A model generated the notes under the pieces. It was given only the letters and a program-made list of their open reading frames with translations, did not search any database and was not told where the DNA came from. A DNA stretch of 64,000 nt from the NCBI GenBank assembly GCA_910585465.1, contig CAJUEW010000001.1, positions 124,001-188,000 on the forward strand. Direction: 5' to 3'. The translations under genes were made by a program, and so were the position numbers. The first letter of the stretch is position 1. Each line of letters opens with the position of its first letter. Below, piece after piece: positions 15,996-24,360 of this stretch. The stretch is from an uncultured Lachnospiraceae bacterium (lineage in GTDB: Bacteria > Bacillota > Clostridia > Lachnospirales > Lachnospiraceae).

Positions 15996-18776
15996 CTATC
16001 TTGGCACCTCTACCATTGTATAGGCTTCAACAATATCCAGCTCCTGAATATCGTTGAATTTTTCAAATACCAGACCACATTCAAATCCGGCCTTGACTTC
16101 TTTTACATCATCCTTGAAACGTTTCAGGGAAGCCAGCTCTCCTTCATAGATCTGTTTTCCCTCTCTGGAAATACGAACCTTGCAGCCTCTCTGGAAAATA
16201 CCGTCCAGCACATAGGAACCGGCGATATTGCCCACGCCGGAGGCTTTGAAGATCTGACGGATCTCTGCATGGCCGATAATCTTCTCCTCAAAAATCGGAT
16301 CCAGCATCCCCTTCATGGCTCTTTCCACATCTGCAATGGCATCATAAATAACCCTGTACAGACGCATATCCACCTTTTCCCGTTCCGCGGTATCCTTTGC
16401 CGCCGCATCCGGCCGCACATTAAAGCCGATAATAATCGCTTTTGACGCGCTTGCCAGGATAATATCAGACTCATTAATGGCTCCCACACCGCCATGGATG
16501 CATTTTACCACCACCTCGTCGTTGGACAGCTTCAGCAGAGACTGCTTCACGGCCTCCACAGAACCCGCCACGTCTGCCTTGATAATCAGGTTCAGTTCCT
16601 TCAGATTACCTGTCTGAATCTGGGAATACAAATCGTCCAGAGACATCTTAAGCTTGGTATCCTCCAGCATCCTCTCCCTGCTCTCTTTAATAAAGGTCTC
16701 TGCAAAGGTTCTTGCTTCTTTGTCCGTCTGCGGGGATACAAAAATCTCGCCGGCCATCGGCACATCATTCAGCCCCAGAATCTCCACCGGCATGGAAGGA
16801 CCTGCTTCCTTCACACGGCGTCCTTTGTCATCCATCATGGCGCGGACCTTGCCGTACGATGCACCTGCCGCAATAAAATCGCCCACATGCAGAGTTCCCT
16901 TCTGCACCAGCACTGTAGCAACCGGGCCTTTTCCTTTGTCAAGCTCCGCCTCAATAACAAGACCTCTTGCCTGACGTTCCGGATTGGCTTTCAGCTCCAG
17001 CACATCAGCGGTCAGAAGAACCATTTCCAGAAGATCCTCGATCCCTTCCCTGGATTTGGCTGATACGGGAACGCAGATAGTTCCTCCTCCCCAGTCCTCG
17101 GAAATAAGCCCATACTCGGTCAGCTCCTGTTTTACACGCTCTATATTAGCGCCCGGCTTATCAATCTTATTGATTGCCACAATAATCTCTACCTCTGCCG
17201 CCTTTGCATGGTTAATTGCCTCAATGGTCTGCGGCTTCACTCCGTCGTCTGCGGCAACAACCAGAATTGCGATATCTGTAGAGCTTGCGCCGCGCATACG
17301 CATGGCAGTAAATGCCTCATGTCCCGGCGTATCCAGAAACGTAATCTGCCGGCCTCCTGCAGAAACCATATAGGCTCCGATATGCTGGGTGATACCGCCG
17401 GCCTCCCGGTCTGTTACATTGGTATGGCGGATCGCATCCAGAAGAGAAGTCTTACCATGGTCAACATGCCCCATAACACAGACTACCGGCGCTCTGGCAA
17501 CAAGCGTATCCTCTGCATCCTCCTGATCCTCCAGCATCTTACCGATTACGTCTTCCTTTTCTTCCGGTTCCGGATCAAAATTATATTCCAGCGCAATCTC
17601 ACCTGCAGATTCAAAATCCAGCTCGGAATTCACAGTCAGCATCTTTCCCTCTAAAAACAGCTTCTTAATAATAGCCGAAGGCTGAATTTTCATGCGTTCT
17701 GCCAAATCTGAAATGCTGATACTCTCCGGAAGCGGAAGCTTTTTCGGCTCCATATCCTCTTTTTTCACGGCTGCCGGCTGAGCTTCCGGCTTGATAAATC
17801 TGCCTGGTCTGTTCTTCAGCTTACTGATATCCGCATCCTTATACTGCTTTTCCTGTTTCTGATGGTTGCGGTTATCGTATCTTCTGCTCTCCGGCTTCGT
17901 TTCCACCGGAGTCTCAAAGGCTTTGTTCATCTGACGGCCCAGATTATTTCTTCCGCCCTGCCCGCCGCGGTTATCAGAGCGGTTATTCTGGGGACGATCC
18001 CCGCGATTATAGCCCTGGCCTCCATTATTATTTCTTCCGTCCTGACGGCTTCCCTGGGGACGGTCTCCGCGGTTATAGTTTGGACGGTCTGTGTTATTGT
18101 TATTCCGGTTATAATTGGGACGATCTCCGTTATTATTATTCCGGCTGTAGTTCGGGCGGTCCCCGTTGTTATTTCTTCCGTCCTGACGATTCCCCTGGGG
18201 ACGGTTTCCGCGGTTATAGCTCTGACGGTCCCCGTTATTATTCCTTCCATCCTGGCGGTTCCCCTGGGGACGGTCTGCGTTGCTGCCGCTCCGGCGGTTT
18301 CCTCCATTGTTATTTGGACGGACAGCCGTTCTGTTCTCCTGACGGTTTTCCGTCTTTGTCTCCTGTACGGCATCGGGCCTTCTGGCTTCTGCCTTAACCT
18401 CCGGCTTTACCGGAGCCGCCTGCTCTTTTTTCACCTGCTGCCGCTCTGCCTGCGGTTTTCTCGCCGGAACCCTGCGCTCCGGGCTTTTTTTATCCCTGCT
18501 GTTTTCCGGATTATGCACTACAATAAATTTTTTCTTTTTCGGCGCTGCCTTTGTCTCCTGTGCCGGAGCCTGCTCCTGCTTTGCAGCCTGCTGCTCTTCC
18601 TTTGCAGCCTTAGACTGCCCAAGCTCTGCACGCACCATCGATGCCTGATTATCTTCCAGTGTTGCCATATGTGTTGTCACCTCAATATTTTTCTCTGCCA
18701 GTACGGCCATTACTTCTTTACTCGTTTTACCCAGTTCCTTCGCGAGTTCATACACGCGGATATTTTTATTCGACAT
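15996..18776 (-). CDS. infB: Translation initiation factor IF-2
   Basis: 926-residue GTPase that delivers initiator tRNA to the 30S subunit. The N-terminal domain starts MSNKNIRVYELAKELGKTSK; ATG 18776 has GGAGGT upstream, while a longer reading from 18989 lies inside ylxQ. Residues of roughly 85-320 are low-complexity and rich in Asn, Arg, Gly, with repeated NRPQGNRQDGRNNNGDR-like units. A second conserved N-domain (SISDLAERMKIQPSAIIKKL) precedes the G domain with GHVDHGKTSLLD, DTPGHEAF and NKIDKP, then domains II-IV. The start overlaps the ylxQ end by 11 bases. Confidence 0.98.
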   Translation of the reverse strand: MSNKNIRVYELAKELGKTSKEVMAVLAEKNIEVTTHMATLEDNQASMVRAELGQSKAAKEEQQAAKQEQAPAQETKAAPKKKKFIVVHNPENSRDKKSPERRVPARKPQAERQQVKKEQAAPVKPEVKAEARRPDAVQETKTENRQENRTAVRPNNNGGNRRSGSNADRPQGNRQDGRNNNGDRQSYNRGNRPQGNRQDGRNNNGDRPNYSRNNNNGDRPNYNRNNNNTDRPNYNRGDRPQGSRQDGRNNNGGQGYNRGDRPQNNRSDNRGGQGGRNNLGRQMNKAFETPVETKPESRRYDNRNHQKQEKQYKDADISKLKNRPGRFIKPEAQPAAVKKEDMEPKKLPLPESISISDLAERMKIQPSAIIKKLFLEGKMLTVNSELDFESAGEIALEYNFDPEPEEKEDVIGKMLEDQEDAEDTLVARAPVVCVMGHVDHGKTSLLDAIRHTNVTDREAGGITQHIGAYMVSAGGRQITFLDTPGHEAFTAMRMRGASSTDIAILVVAADDGVKPQTIEAINHAKAAEVEIIVAINKIDKPGANIERVKQELTEYGLISEDWGGGTICVPVSAKSREGIEDLLEMVLLTADVLELKANPERQARGLVIEAELDKGKGPVATVLVQKGTLHVGDFIAAGASYGKVRAMMDDKGRRVKEAGPSMPVEILGLNDVPMAGEIFVSPQTDKEARTFAETFIKESRERMLEDTKLKMSLDDLYSQIQTGNLKELNLIIKADVAGSVEAVKQSLLKLSNDEVVVKCIHGGVGAINESDIILASASKAIIIGFNVRPDAAAKDTAEREKVDMRLYRVIYDAIADVERAMKGMLDPIFEEKIIGHAEIRQIFKASGVGNIAGSYVLDGIFQRGCKVRISREGKQIYEGELASLKRFKDDVKEVKAGFECGLVFEKFNDIQELDIVEAYTMVEVPR
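17965..18300 (-). repeat. Tandem repeat region inside infB (Asn/Arg/Gly-rich)
   Basis: Imperfect repeats of about 33-60 bases encode variants of NRGDRPQGSRQDGRNNNG and RPNYNRNNNNGD. At least three RPQGxRQDGRNNNG-type blocks and several short RPNYxRNNNN blocks are visible. The repeats keep the reading frame and make a disordered basic linker. Copy number is likely to differ between strains, as slippage would remove or add whole codon blocks. Confidence 0.8.
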
Positions 18777-19104
18777 ACTTACTACCTCCAATACCTGATT
18801 CCTGCTTAAGCTTCCTGACGGCCGCCCGGGCAAGCCCTTCATCCTCAATGGCTGCGGATACCCGAAATTCTTTTCCGCAGGCCAATCCCAGTTCCTCTCT
18901 GCTTCCAAGAAAATACAGCGGCACTCCATAGTAAGTACAAATATTACGAAAATTTTTTTTTGAATTCTCAGAGGCATCTTCCGATACAATGACCAGCTTT
19001 GCCCTGTGCTGTCTTACAGATTTTTCAACACTGAATTCTCCGCTTACGGACTTGCCTGCTCTTGTGGCCAATCCCAGATATGCCAGAACTTTATTCCTCT
19101 GCAA
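18766..19104 (-). CDS. YlxQ-like L7Ae-family RNA-binding protein
   Basis: About 112 residues of the L7Ae/L30e fold, a kink-turn RNA-binding protein encoded between ylxR and infB in Firmicutes. The core reads NKVLAYLGLATRAGKSVSGE, then KLVIVSEDASENSKKNF and VPLYFLGSREELGLACGKEFRVSAAI. I favour a TTG start at 19104 (LQRNKVLAYLG), with GGGAGA upstream, because homologues begin just before NKVL; an ATG at 19134 would add ten residues and overlap ylxR by 44 bases. It overlaps infB by 11 bases. Confidence 0.9.
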   Translation of the reverse strand: MQRNKVLAYLGLATRAGKSVSGEFSVEKSVRQHRAKLVIVSEDASENSKKNFRNICTYYGVPLYFLGSREELGLACGKEFRVSAAIEDEGLARAAVRKLKQESGIGGSKYVE

Positions 19105-19369
19105 ATTTCCCGATCTCCCTTTCCAGGCCCTCATAGACCTCTGCAGAAACAGTTGTCTTCAATGCCCTCTCCAGCCCTTTGGATTTTACCGCTTTCTTTA
19201 AGCATTCCGGACTGCTGCAAATATACGCTCCCCTGCCATTTTTCTTTCCGGTCTTATCCAGAACAATCTCATTCTCCGTTGTACGAAGGATGCGCATCAT
19301 CTCTTTTTTGCTCTTCATTTCACCGCAGCCGACGCACTGACGCATCGGAACCTTTTTTACTGTGCCCAA
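19091..19369 (-). CDS. YlxR-family protein (RNase P modulator RnpM type)
   Basis: 92-residue RNA-binding protein of the YlxR/DUF448 family; the Bacillus member has been reported to bind the RNase P RNA and modulate its activity. The family core is KKVPMRQCVGCGEMKSKKEM, followed by GKKNGRGAYICSSPECLKKAVKSK, with cysteine pairs that look metal-binding. The likely start is TTG at 19369, with GGGAG seven bases upstream, giving the MGTVKKVPMRQC opening that homologues have; an ATG at 19345 is the alternative. It lies between nusA and ylxQ. Confidence 0.93.
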   Translation of the reverse strand: MGTVKKVPMRQCVGCGEMKSKKEMMRILRTTENEIVLDKTGKKNGRGAYICSSPECLKKAVKSKGLERALKTTVSAEVYEGLEREIGKFAEE

Positions 19370-19383
19370 TCTATCACTCCCTG

Positions 19384-20517
19384 CTATTCATTCTCCCCGG
19401 AGTAAGCATTCTCATCCTCATACTCTATCTCGTACTCATCGTCTTCATCCTCATAAAAACCGTCGTAGAATCCTTCTATGGCATTTGCCTGGCTCTCGCT
19501 CTTGATATCAATTTTAAATCCTGTCAGACGGGCCGCCAGTCTTGCATTCTGGCCTTCCTTTCCGATTGCCAGAGAAAGCTGATAGTCCGGAACGACTACC
19601 TTGGCCGTCTTCTCCTCCGGATCTGCCAGAACAACGACCACCTTGGCCGGGCTTAAAGCATTTTCAATCAGAAGAGCCGGATTCTCATTCCAGTTTATAA
19701 TATCTATCTTTTCTCCCCGCAATTCATTGACAATGGAATTTACGCGGGCGCCGTTCATACCTACGCACGCGCCTACCGGGTCCACGTCCGGGTCATTGGA
19801 CCATACGGCGATCTTCGTTCTGGAGCCCGCCTCCCGGGCAATGCTCTTAATTTCCACAATGCCGTCGCGGACTTCTGTTACCTCCGATTCAAACAAACGC
19901 TTTACCAGCTCCGGATGGGTTCTGGATACCAGAATTCTCGGTCCCTTGGTCGTATCCTTTACTTCCAGAATATAAACCTTTATGCGCTCTGTCGGCATGA
20001 ATACCTCGCCCTTAACCATCTCATTTTCATTAAGGATGGCATCAACCTTACCCAGATTCACACTTACATTTTTACCGATATAACGCTGCACCACACCGGT
20101 AACCACATCCTTTTCCTTGCTGTAATACTGATTAAACAGTACCTTGCGCTCTTCCTCGCGGATTTTCTGAAGGATTACATTTCTTGCATTCTGAGTCGTG
20201 ATACGTCCGAATTCCTTGGATTTAATCTCCTCATTTACAATATCTCCAAGCTCGTACTTGCTGTCGATCAGTTTTGCGCAGGCCAGGCTGATCTCCGTCA
20301 CGTCGTTCTCCACCTGCTCCACAACAGTTTTTTCCGCATAAACATGAAAGTCATAGGTATCATGATCGATCACTACACGAAAATTATCGGTATCCTTTCC
20401 AAAATGACCCTTACATGCAGTTATCAGCGAATTCTCAATGGCATCCAGCATAACTTCCTTGCTGATATCCTTTTCTTTTTCCAAAATCTCCAATGCCATC
20501 TTTAATTCATTGTTCAT
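19384..20517 (-). CDS. nusA: Transcription elongation/termination factor NusA
   Basis: 377-residue RNA polymerase-binding factor that tunes pausing, termination and antitermination. The N-terminal domain starts MNNELKMALEILEKEKDISK. An S1 domain around residues 135-200 (EKDVVTGVVQRYIGKNVSVNLG) and tandem KH domains (DPVGACVGMNGARVNSIVNEL; IGKEGQNARLAARLTGFKIDI) follow. It ends in an acidic tail (EDEDDEYEIEYEDEN) instead of the extra C-terminal repeats of enterobacterial NusA, as is usual in Firmicutes. It is second in the operon, 17 bases after rimP. Confidence 0.98.
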   Translation of the reverse strand: MNNELKMALEILEKEKDISKEVMLDAIENSLITACKGHFGKDTDNFRVVIDHDTYDFHVYAEKTVVEQVENDVTEISLACAKLIDSKYELGDIVNEEIKSKEFGRITTQNARNVILQKIREEERKVLFNQYYSKEKDVVTGVVQRYIGKNVSVNLGKVDAILNENEMVKGEVFMPTERIKVYILEVKDTTKGPRILVSRTHPELVKRLFESEVTEVRDGIVEIKSIAREAGSRTKIAVWSNDPDVDPVGACVGMNGARVNSIVNELRGEKIDIINWNENPALLIENALSPAKVVVVLADPEEKTAKVVVPDYQLSLAIGKEGQNARLAARLTGFKIDIKSESQANAIEGFYDGFYEDEDDEYEIEYEDENAYSGENE

Positions 20518-20534
20518 TTCCTGTCTTTTCCTCC

Positions 20535-21002
20535 TTAAAAATCAAATGCCAGACGAATCAGGGCAATGTTGGCTCTCTCAATTGTCAACCCGGCTTTGTC
20601 TTCAAACTCCAAAGTCACGGTATCTTTATCCCAGGACTTCAGTATCCCGCTGAATTCCTTCTGTTTATCCAGTGCTCTGAACAGCTTTACCTCCACAGAT
20701 TCACCCAGGCTTCTTTCAAGGTCCTTGTCTTTCTTCAGAGGCCGTCCGAGTCCCGGAGAGCTTACTTCCAGAATATAAGCTTCCTCAATGAAGTCCTTTT
20801 CATCCAGCAAATCTGACAATCTCCGGCTGACAGTCTCGCAGTCGTCAATCGTAATTCCTCCTGGTTTGTCAATATAAGCACGTAAGAACCACGAGCCTGC
20901 CTCTTTGACAAACTCCACATCCACAAGCTCGAAATGATATTCCTCCATCATCGGGAGCAGAAGCGCTTCTGTTTTCTGTTCGTATACTTCTCTTCTTGCC
21001 AA
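20535..21002 (-). CDS. rimP: Ribosome maturation factor RimP
   Basis: 155-residue factor needed for 30S subunit assembly. The sequence ELVDVEFVKEAGSWFLRAYIDKPGGI, CETVSRRLSDLLDEKD and YILEVSSPGLGRPLKKDKDL is diagnostic. It starts at TTG 21002 (read as MARREVYEQK), with AGGAGG eight bases upstream; no suitable ATG exists. It is the first gene of the rimP-nusA-ylxR-ylxQ-infB-rbfA-nrnA-truB-ribF operon, with a promoter at 21124-21097. Confidence 0.97.
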   Translation of the reverse strand: MARREVYEQKTEALLLPMMEEYHFELVDVEFVKEAGSWFLRAYIDKPGGITIDDCETVSRRLSDLLDEKDFIEEAYILEVSSPGLGRPLKKDKDLERSLGESVEVKLFRALDKQKEFSGILKSWDKDTVTLEFEDKAGLTIERANIALIRLAFDF

Positions 21003-21096
21003 ACGCGAATCCTCCTTTTTTTATTTTACGCCTACATATAAGAAGGAGCGGACATTTGTCCACCCCTTTCTTCAGTCTACGTATTAAGTTATCTTA

Positions 21097-21124
21097 AGTA
21101 TAGCACAAGTCCCCGCAAATGCAA
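21097..21124 (-). promoter_or_regulatory. Promoter of the rimP-nusA-infB operon
   Basis: Minus-strand TTGCAT (21124-21119) and TATACT (21102-21097) with a 16-base spacer lie about 90 bases before the rimP start. No other comparable site was seen between the PrpR-like gene and rimP. Confidence 0.6.
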
Positions 21125-21176
21125 GCACTTTTTTTATGACAGTACTGGTATACTGTGTATTTCCGGCCCTTTGTCT

Positions 21177-22967
21177 CTATCCGTTGCCGTTCAGAAATCT
21201 CCACAGTGTCGTCCGGCTGATCCCAAGCCTTCTGGCCGTGCTGCTCTGATTTCCGTTTTCCTCCTCCAGAACACGCAGAATGATCTCTCTGTCTATGGCA
21301 TCCAGGGTCCGGTTCAGATCCAAAGGCCGTCCCGCTCCTTCCGCCTTGTCCTTGATCCTGACTGCCTCCTGCTCGCGCTTTAAAATCTGTTCCACCGCTT
21401 CCGCTGTAATATAGGGCGTCCTGACGCGCACCGACAGCTCCTTTAAAACACGGCGGAACTGGGCATGGTTGCCGGGCCACGCAAAACGCTCCAGAAGCCG
21501 GACCGCTTCCGGCTCCAGTCCCATAATCTGCTTTGCCATAGTCGTATTCAGATAGCTGATATACATGTTGGCCGCCGCAGGCATCTGGGAAGCCTGCTCC
21601 CTCAGGGGAGCAAGACGAACCGGAATACATTCCAGCTTTTCCACAAACTTCATTCCGTTCTCCGTCAGGGTTTTGCCTTCTCCGCATGTGCAGGAAAAAA
21701 ATATCTGGTTTCGTTTTTGTATATCCATGGCAAGCAGGCCGGATAGCATATTTCTGCACTGCTCTCCGGACAATGCGTCCACATTTTTTATAAACAGCGT
21801 GCAGTTTTTCTGCATCAAAGGGGAATTACAGTTATCCATCAGATAATTCCACGTTCGTTCATTTAACTGAAAACAGTCAATAAGCGCCATGGGCCGGTTG
21901 GACAGATAGCTTCCCGTATACAGGTAATTAACCAGCTGCTCCTTGCAGATTCCCTCCTCTCCCCACACCATAACCGGCTGGCCGCTGCTTCCTATGCGGG
22001 ACAGAATCTCCTGCATACCATGCAAAAGCCCGGTAAGTCCATACAGGCTGGCATTGTATTCCTCCCTTGCTTCACTGCTGTTCATATACCGAATCCCTCT
22101 CTGCTGGCCGGAGGCAGGAGCCCGGCTCTCGGAAAAATAGCACGCCACATATTCCATATTCCCCAGCGTCCTCCGGTTTGCCCGGATAGAATACTGTACA
22201 TGATTAATCTGCTTCAGCATATGCTGTGTTGTCTCCCCGGTAATCAGAGCGCTCTCCTGCCGCAGATAATCTACAATCGGAATGTTGTTTTTTTCCAATG
22301 TAGAAAAAAAGATCTCTCCTTTTTTGTTGAACACCAGCGTGTGATTCATCTGATTCCATATCACATCCCTGAGAAACTGGTTCTCCTCCCGGAGTGACCG
22401 GTAATTGCCGCACAGGCGGATGGCATCCTCAAAGGCCTCCCTTATACTCTCCGCGCCGGAGGACATTAAAATAACATTCAGTCCCAGTCTTTTGGCAATG
22501 GTATTGGTCACCATGTCGCAAAGAATTGCCCCCGTTCCCTGGCTCTGGATTTGGTAAAGCGTCCGCTCCACCTCGTTTTCATTCTGGATCGTGTAAATAT
22601 CTGCTTTATACTGCATCATCTGGCACAGATACCGGGCATTGACTGTTATATTGGAAAATCCCACAATCGCATAGTGATCTGACACATGCTCCGCCAGTTT
22701 CATTGCCCGCAGAATATCAATCTGGGACATTTTGATCTCAATCACCGGAAGATCCAGATTCTTTCTCAGAAGCTCCGCCGTGCCTCCGCGGGAAATAATT
22801 ACATCATAGTCATTATAAAAATTTCTCCGGGCCAGCTCCACGCCCTCCTCCAGATCTCCCACAAACACGTTCAGCGCAATCTGCGGATATTGCTCCACCA
22901 CCTCCTGCATCATGGTCTTCATATTTTCATAGGGCGCTATCCCCAGAATCCGTATTCTCTGTTCCAT
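21177..22967 (-). CDS. PrpR-type regulator with degenerate AAA+ domain
   Basis: 596-residue transcriptional regulator. Residues 1-185 form a PrpR_N sensor domain (YDVIISRGGTAELLR; HYAIVGFSNITVNARYL). A PAS-like middle follows, then a region aligned with sigma-54 activator AAA+ domains at about 320-510, and a C-terminal Fis-type helix-turn-helix ending QSSTARRLGISRTTLWRFL. The AAA+ part has lost key residues: Walker A reads GEEGICKE instead of GESGTGKE, Walker B reads CTLFIKNVDAL, and no GAFTGA loop is found. It therefore should not activate sigma-54 polymerase. Start ATG 22967 (MEQRIRILG) has GGGAGAACAGGTG upstream. Its position suggests control of the 32.8-23.2 kb catabolic operon. Confidence 0.88.
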   Translation of the reverse strand: MEQRIRILGIAPYENMKTMMQEVVEQYPQIALNVFVGDLEEGVELARRNFYNDYDVIISRGGTAELLRKNLDLPVIEIKMSQIDILRAMKLAEHVSDHYAIVGFSNITVNARYLCQMMQYKADIYTIQNENEVERTLYQIQSQGTGAILCDMVTNTIAKRLGLNVILMSSGAESIREAFEDAIRLCGNYRSLREENQFLRDVIWNQMNHTLVFNKKGEIFFSTLEKNNIPIVDYLRQESALITGETTQHMLKQINHVQYSIRANRRTLGNMEYVACYFSESRAPASGQQRGIRYMNSSEAREEYNASLYGLTGLLHGMQEILSRIGSSGQPVMVWGEEGICKEQLVNYLYTGSYLSNRPMALIDCFQLNERTWNYLMDNCNSPLMQKNCTLFIKNVDALSGEQCRNMLSGLLAMDIQKRNQIFFSCTCGEGKTLTENGMKFVEKLECIPVRLAPLREQASQMPAAANMYISYLNTTMAKQIMGLEPEAVRLLERFAWPGNHAQFRRVLKELSVRVRTPYITAEAVEQILKREQEAVRIKDKAEGAGRPLDLNRTLDAIDREIILRVLEEENGNQSSTARRLGISRTTLWRFLNGNG

Positions 22968-23058
22968 ACACCTGTTCTCCCTCTTCCCGCCGCCTCTTTG
23001 CCCGGACGGGTATTTCCCGACTTTTCTCCGCCGATATGGACTGTCTTCTGTACAAATT

Positions 23059-23087
23059 ATTATAGCAAATGGAAAAAAAGCCTGCAA
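23059..23087 (-). promoter_or_regulatory. Promoter of the PrpR-type gene (TTGCAG-N17-TATAAT)
   Basis: TTGCAG (23087-23082), 17 bases and a perfect TATAAT (23064-23059) lie about 90 bases before the start codon at 22967, downstream of the operon terminator. The regulator is thus expressed separately from the catabolic operon. Confidence 0.7.
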
Positions 23088-23116
23088 TCGTCTTCTGCAG
23101 ACTATCCGGGGCGCAC

Positions 23117-23156
23117 AAAGGACCCCTGCCTCTCATCTGTCCGGCAGGGATCCTTT
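23117..23156 (-). terminator. Terminator of the acid-sugar/TRAP operon
   Basis: AAAGGATCCCTGCC (minus 23156-23143) pairs with GGCAGGGGTCCTTT (23130-23117) with one wobble, ending in T residues within the stem. It lies between the last operon gene and the PrpR-type promoter. Confidence 0.7.
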
Positions 23157-23189
23157 TATATTTTCTTATATAATATTTCTGGTCTGTTT

Positions 23190-24347
23190 TCAGAAAAAAA
23201 TCTGTCTGTAGGCTACACGCCCGTCCACCATAGTAAGCAGCGGGACGAACAGCTTCCTGCCGGGAATATGGTCTCCCCAGAAATCGGCAAATTCCATATC
23301 GGTATCCCTGATATCCAGTACTGTGATATCCGCAGGCATCCCGGGCTTCAGATCTCCCGCTCTATCCCCGATGCCCAGCGCCTTTGCCGGATTGGCAGTC
23401 ACGCACTGGAGTATCCGTTCTGTGGGCATTCCCACCGCGCTCAGCATACACAGTGCATACAGAAGTGAAAAGCCGGGCCGCACATATTCGCTGATCCGTA
23501 CGCAGTCGCTGCTGACAATATCAGGAAGGAAGTCCTCTTTAAGCGCCGTTTTCAGGTTCCGGATGCTCCAGTGTACCCGGCCGTGGCAGTCATCCATAAG
23601 GACGCCGCGCTCCCTGGCTCTTCGCACCGCCGGATGAACAGTCCCGTCCGGCAGGAAAATCGTTTCCTCCTTTGTCTGATAAATATGCGCCACAATGTCC
23701 CCCGGCCGCAGCGCGTCAAACAATTCCTCCACAGACACATTGGAAGGAAGGTTGTCATAATGCACTACGAGAGGACAGTGGAAGCCTTTCTCCTGAAGCA
23801 TTCCGCTGATCTCCAGCGCTCTGTGCATAGGTGCCATTCCATAATCTCCAAGCGTCCCTCTGCACATACGCACCTTCAGTCCCCGGAGAACATCCGGATA
23901 TTTACGGAATTTTTGTTCTATCAAATCCTCTCTGAAATCTTCCGGGTCGTGATCCTCCTCATGGATACACAGGCTTTTATTTCCAAAAGTGGATACGTTC
24001 ATGTAAGAGTAGGCATGCGCCTCGTAGCGCACAAGGTTGCTGTTATAAAACTGTGTAAAACCCGAGGCTCCGCATGTACCGCCGTCGCAGGCTGTCGTGA
24101 CACCGTTCGGTATACATACGGTATCTCCGTTGGCCCCGATCATACTGCCGTTCAGATCCAGATGGAGATGCTCATCGATCAGCCCCGGAACCACATATTT
24201 TCCTTCCGCCTCAATCACTGTTTTTGCTTCTGGCCTGTCCTCTGCAGGTTCTGCGATAACTCCGGCTTTTACAAACAGATCCCTCTTCGAGAAGCGGCCG
24301 GTCCGGGAATCAAATACAAAGCCGTTTCTGTATTGAAAATCGTACAT
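23190..24347 (-). CDS. Amidohydrolase family protein (deacetylase-like branch)
   Basis: 385-residue amidohydrolase. The metal motif GLIDEHLHLDLNG replaces the usual HxH context but keeps both histidines. A carboxylated-lysine candidate occurs in LRGLKVRMCRG, later histidines in LVVHYDN and IVAHIYQ, and a catalytic aspartate in SSDCVR. The C-terminal NPAKALGIGDRAGDLKPGMPADITVLD is standard for the superfamily. It resembles the deacetylase-type amidohydrolases often found with acid-sugar aldolases. It is last in the operon and lies directly downstream of the TRAP genes, so it may free an acyl or amide group from an imported compound. The substrate is not identified. Confidence 0.87.
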   Translation of the reverse strand: MYDFQYRNGFVFDSRTGRFSKRDLFVKAGVIAEPAEDRPEAKTVIEAEGKYVVPGLIDEHLHLDLNGSMIGANGDTVCIPNGVTTACDGGTCGASGFTQFYNSNLVRYEAHAYSYMNVSTFGNKSLCIHEEDHDPEDFREDLIEQKFRKYPDVLRGLKVRMCRGTLGDYGMAPMHRALEISGMLQEKGFHCPLVVHYDNLPSNVSVEELFDALRPGDIVAHIYQTKEETIFLPDGTVHPAVRRARERGVLMDDCHGRVHWSIRNLKTALKEDFLPDIVSSDCVRISEYVRPGFSLLYALCMLSAVGMPTERILQCVTANPAKALGIGDRAGDLKPGMPADITVLDIRDTDMEFADFWGDHIPGRKLFVPLLTMVDGRVAYRQIFF

Positions 24348-24360
24348 CTCTTGTTCCCCC

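Noticed and set aside
17965..18300. CRISPR-like short repeats
   Set aside because: The units are imperfect, directly adjacent without unique spacers, and keep the infB frame; this is a coding repeat.
17862..18809. A 315-codon open frame on the plus strand rich in Ile, Val, Ser and Pro
   Set aside because: It is antisense to the infB repeat region; its apparent repeats mirror those of IF-2.
18777..18989. A longer IF-2 starting 71 codons upstream
   Set aside because: The extra stretch lies within ylxQ in another frame and has no IF-2 character, while ATG 18776 has a good ribosome site.
21040..21062. A rimP leader riboregulator based on GGACA-TT-TGTCC
   Set aside because: The hairpin is short and has no partner structure; chance is likely.
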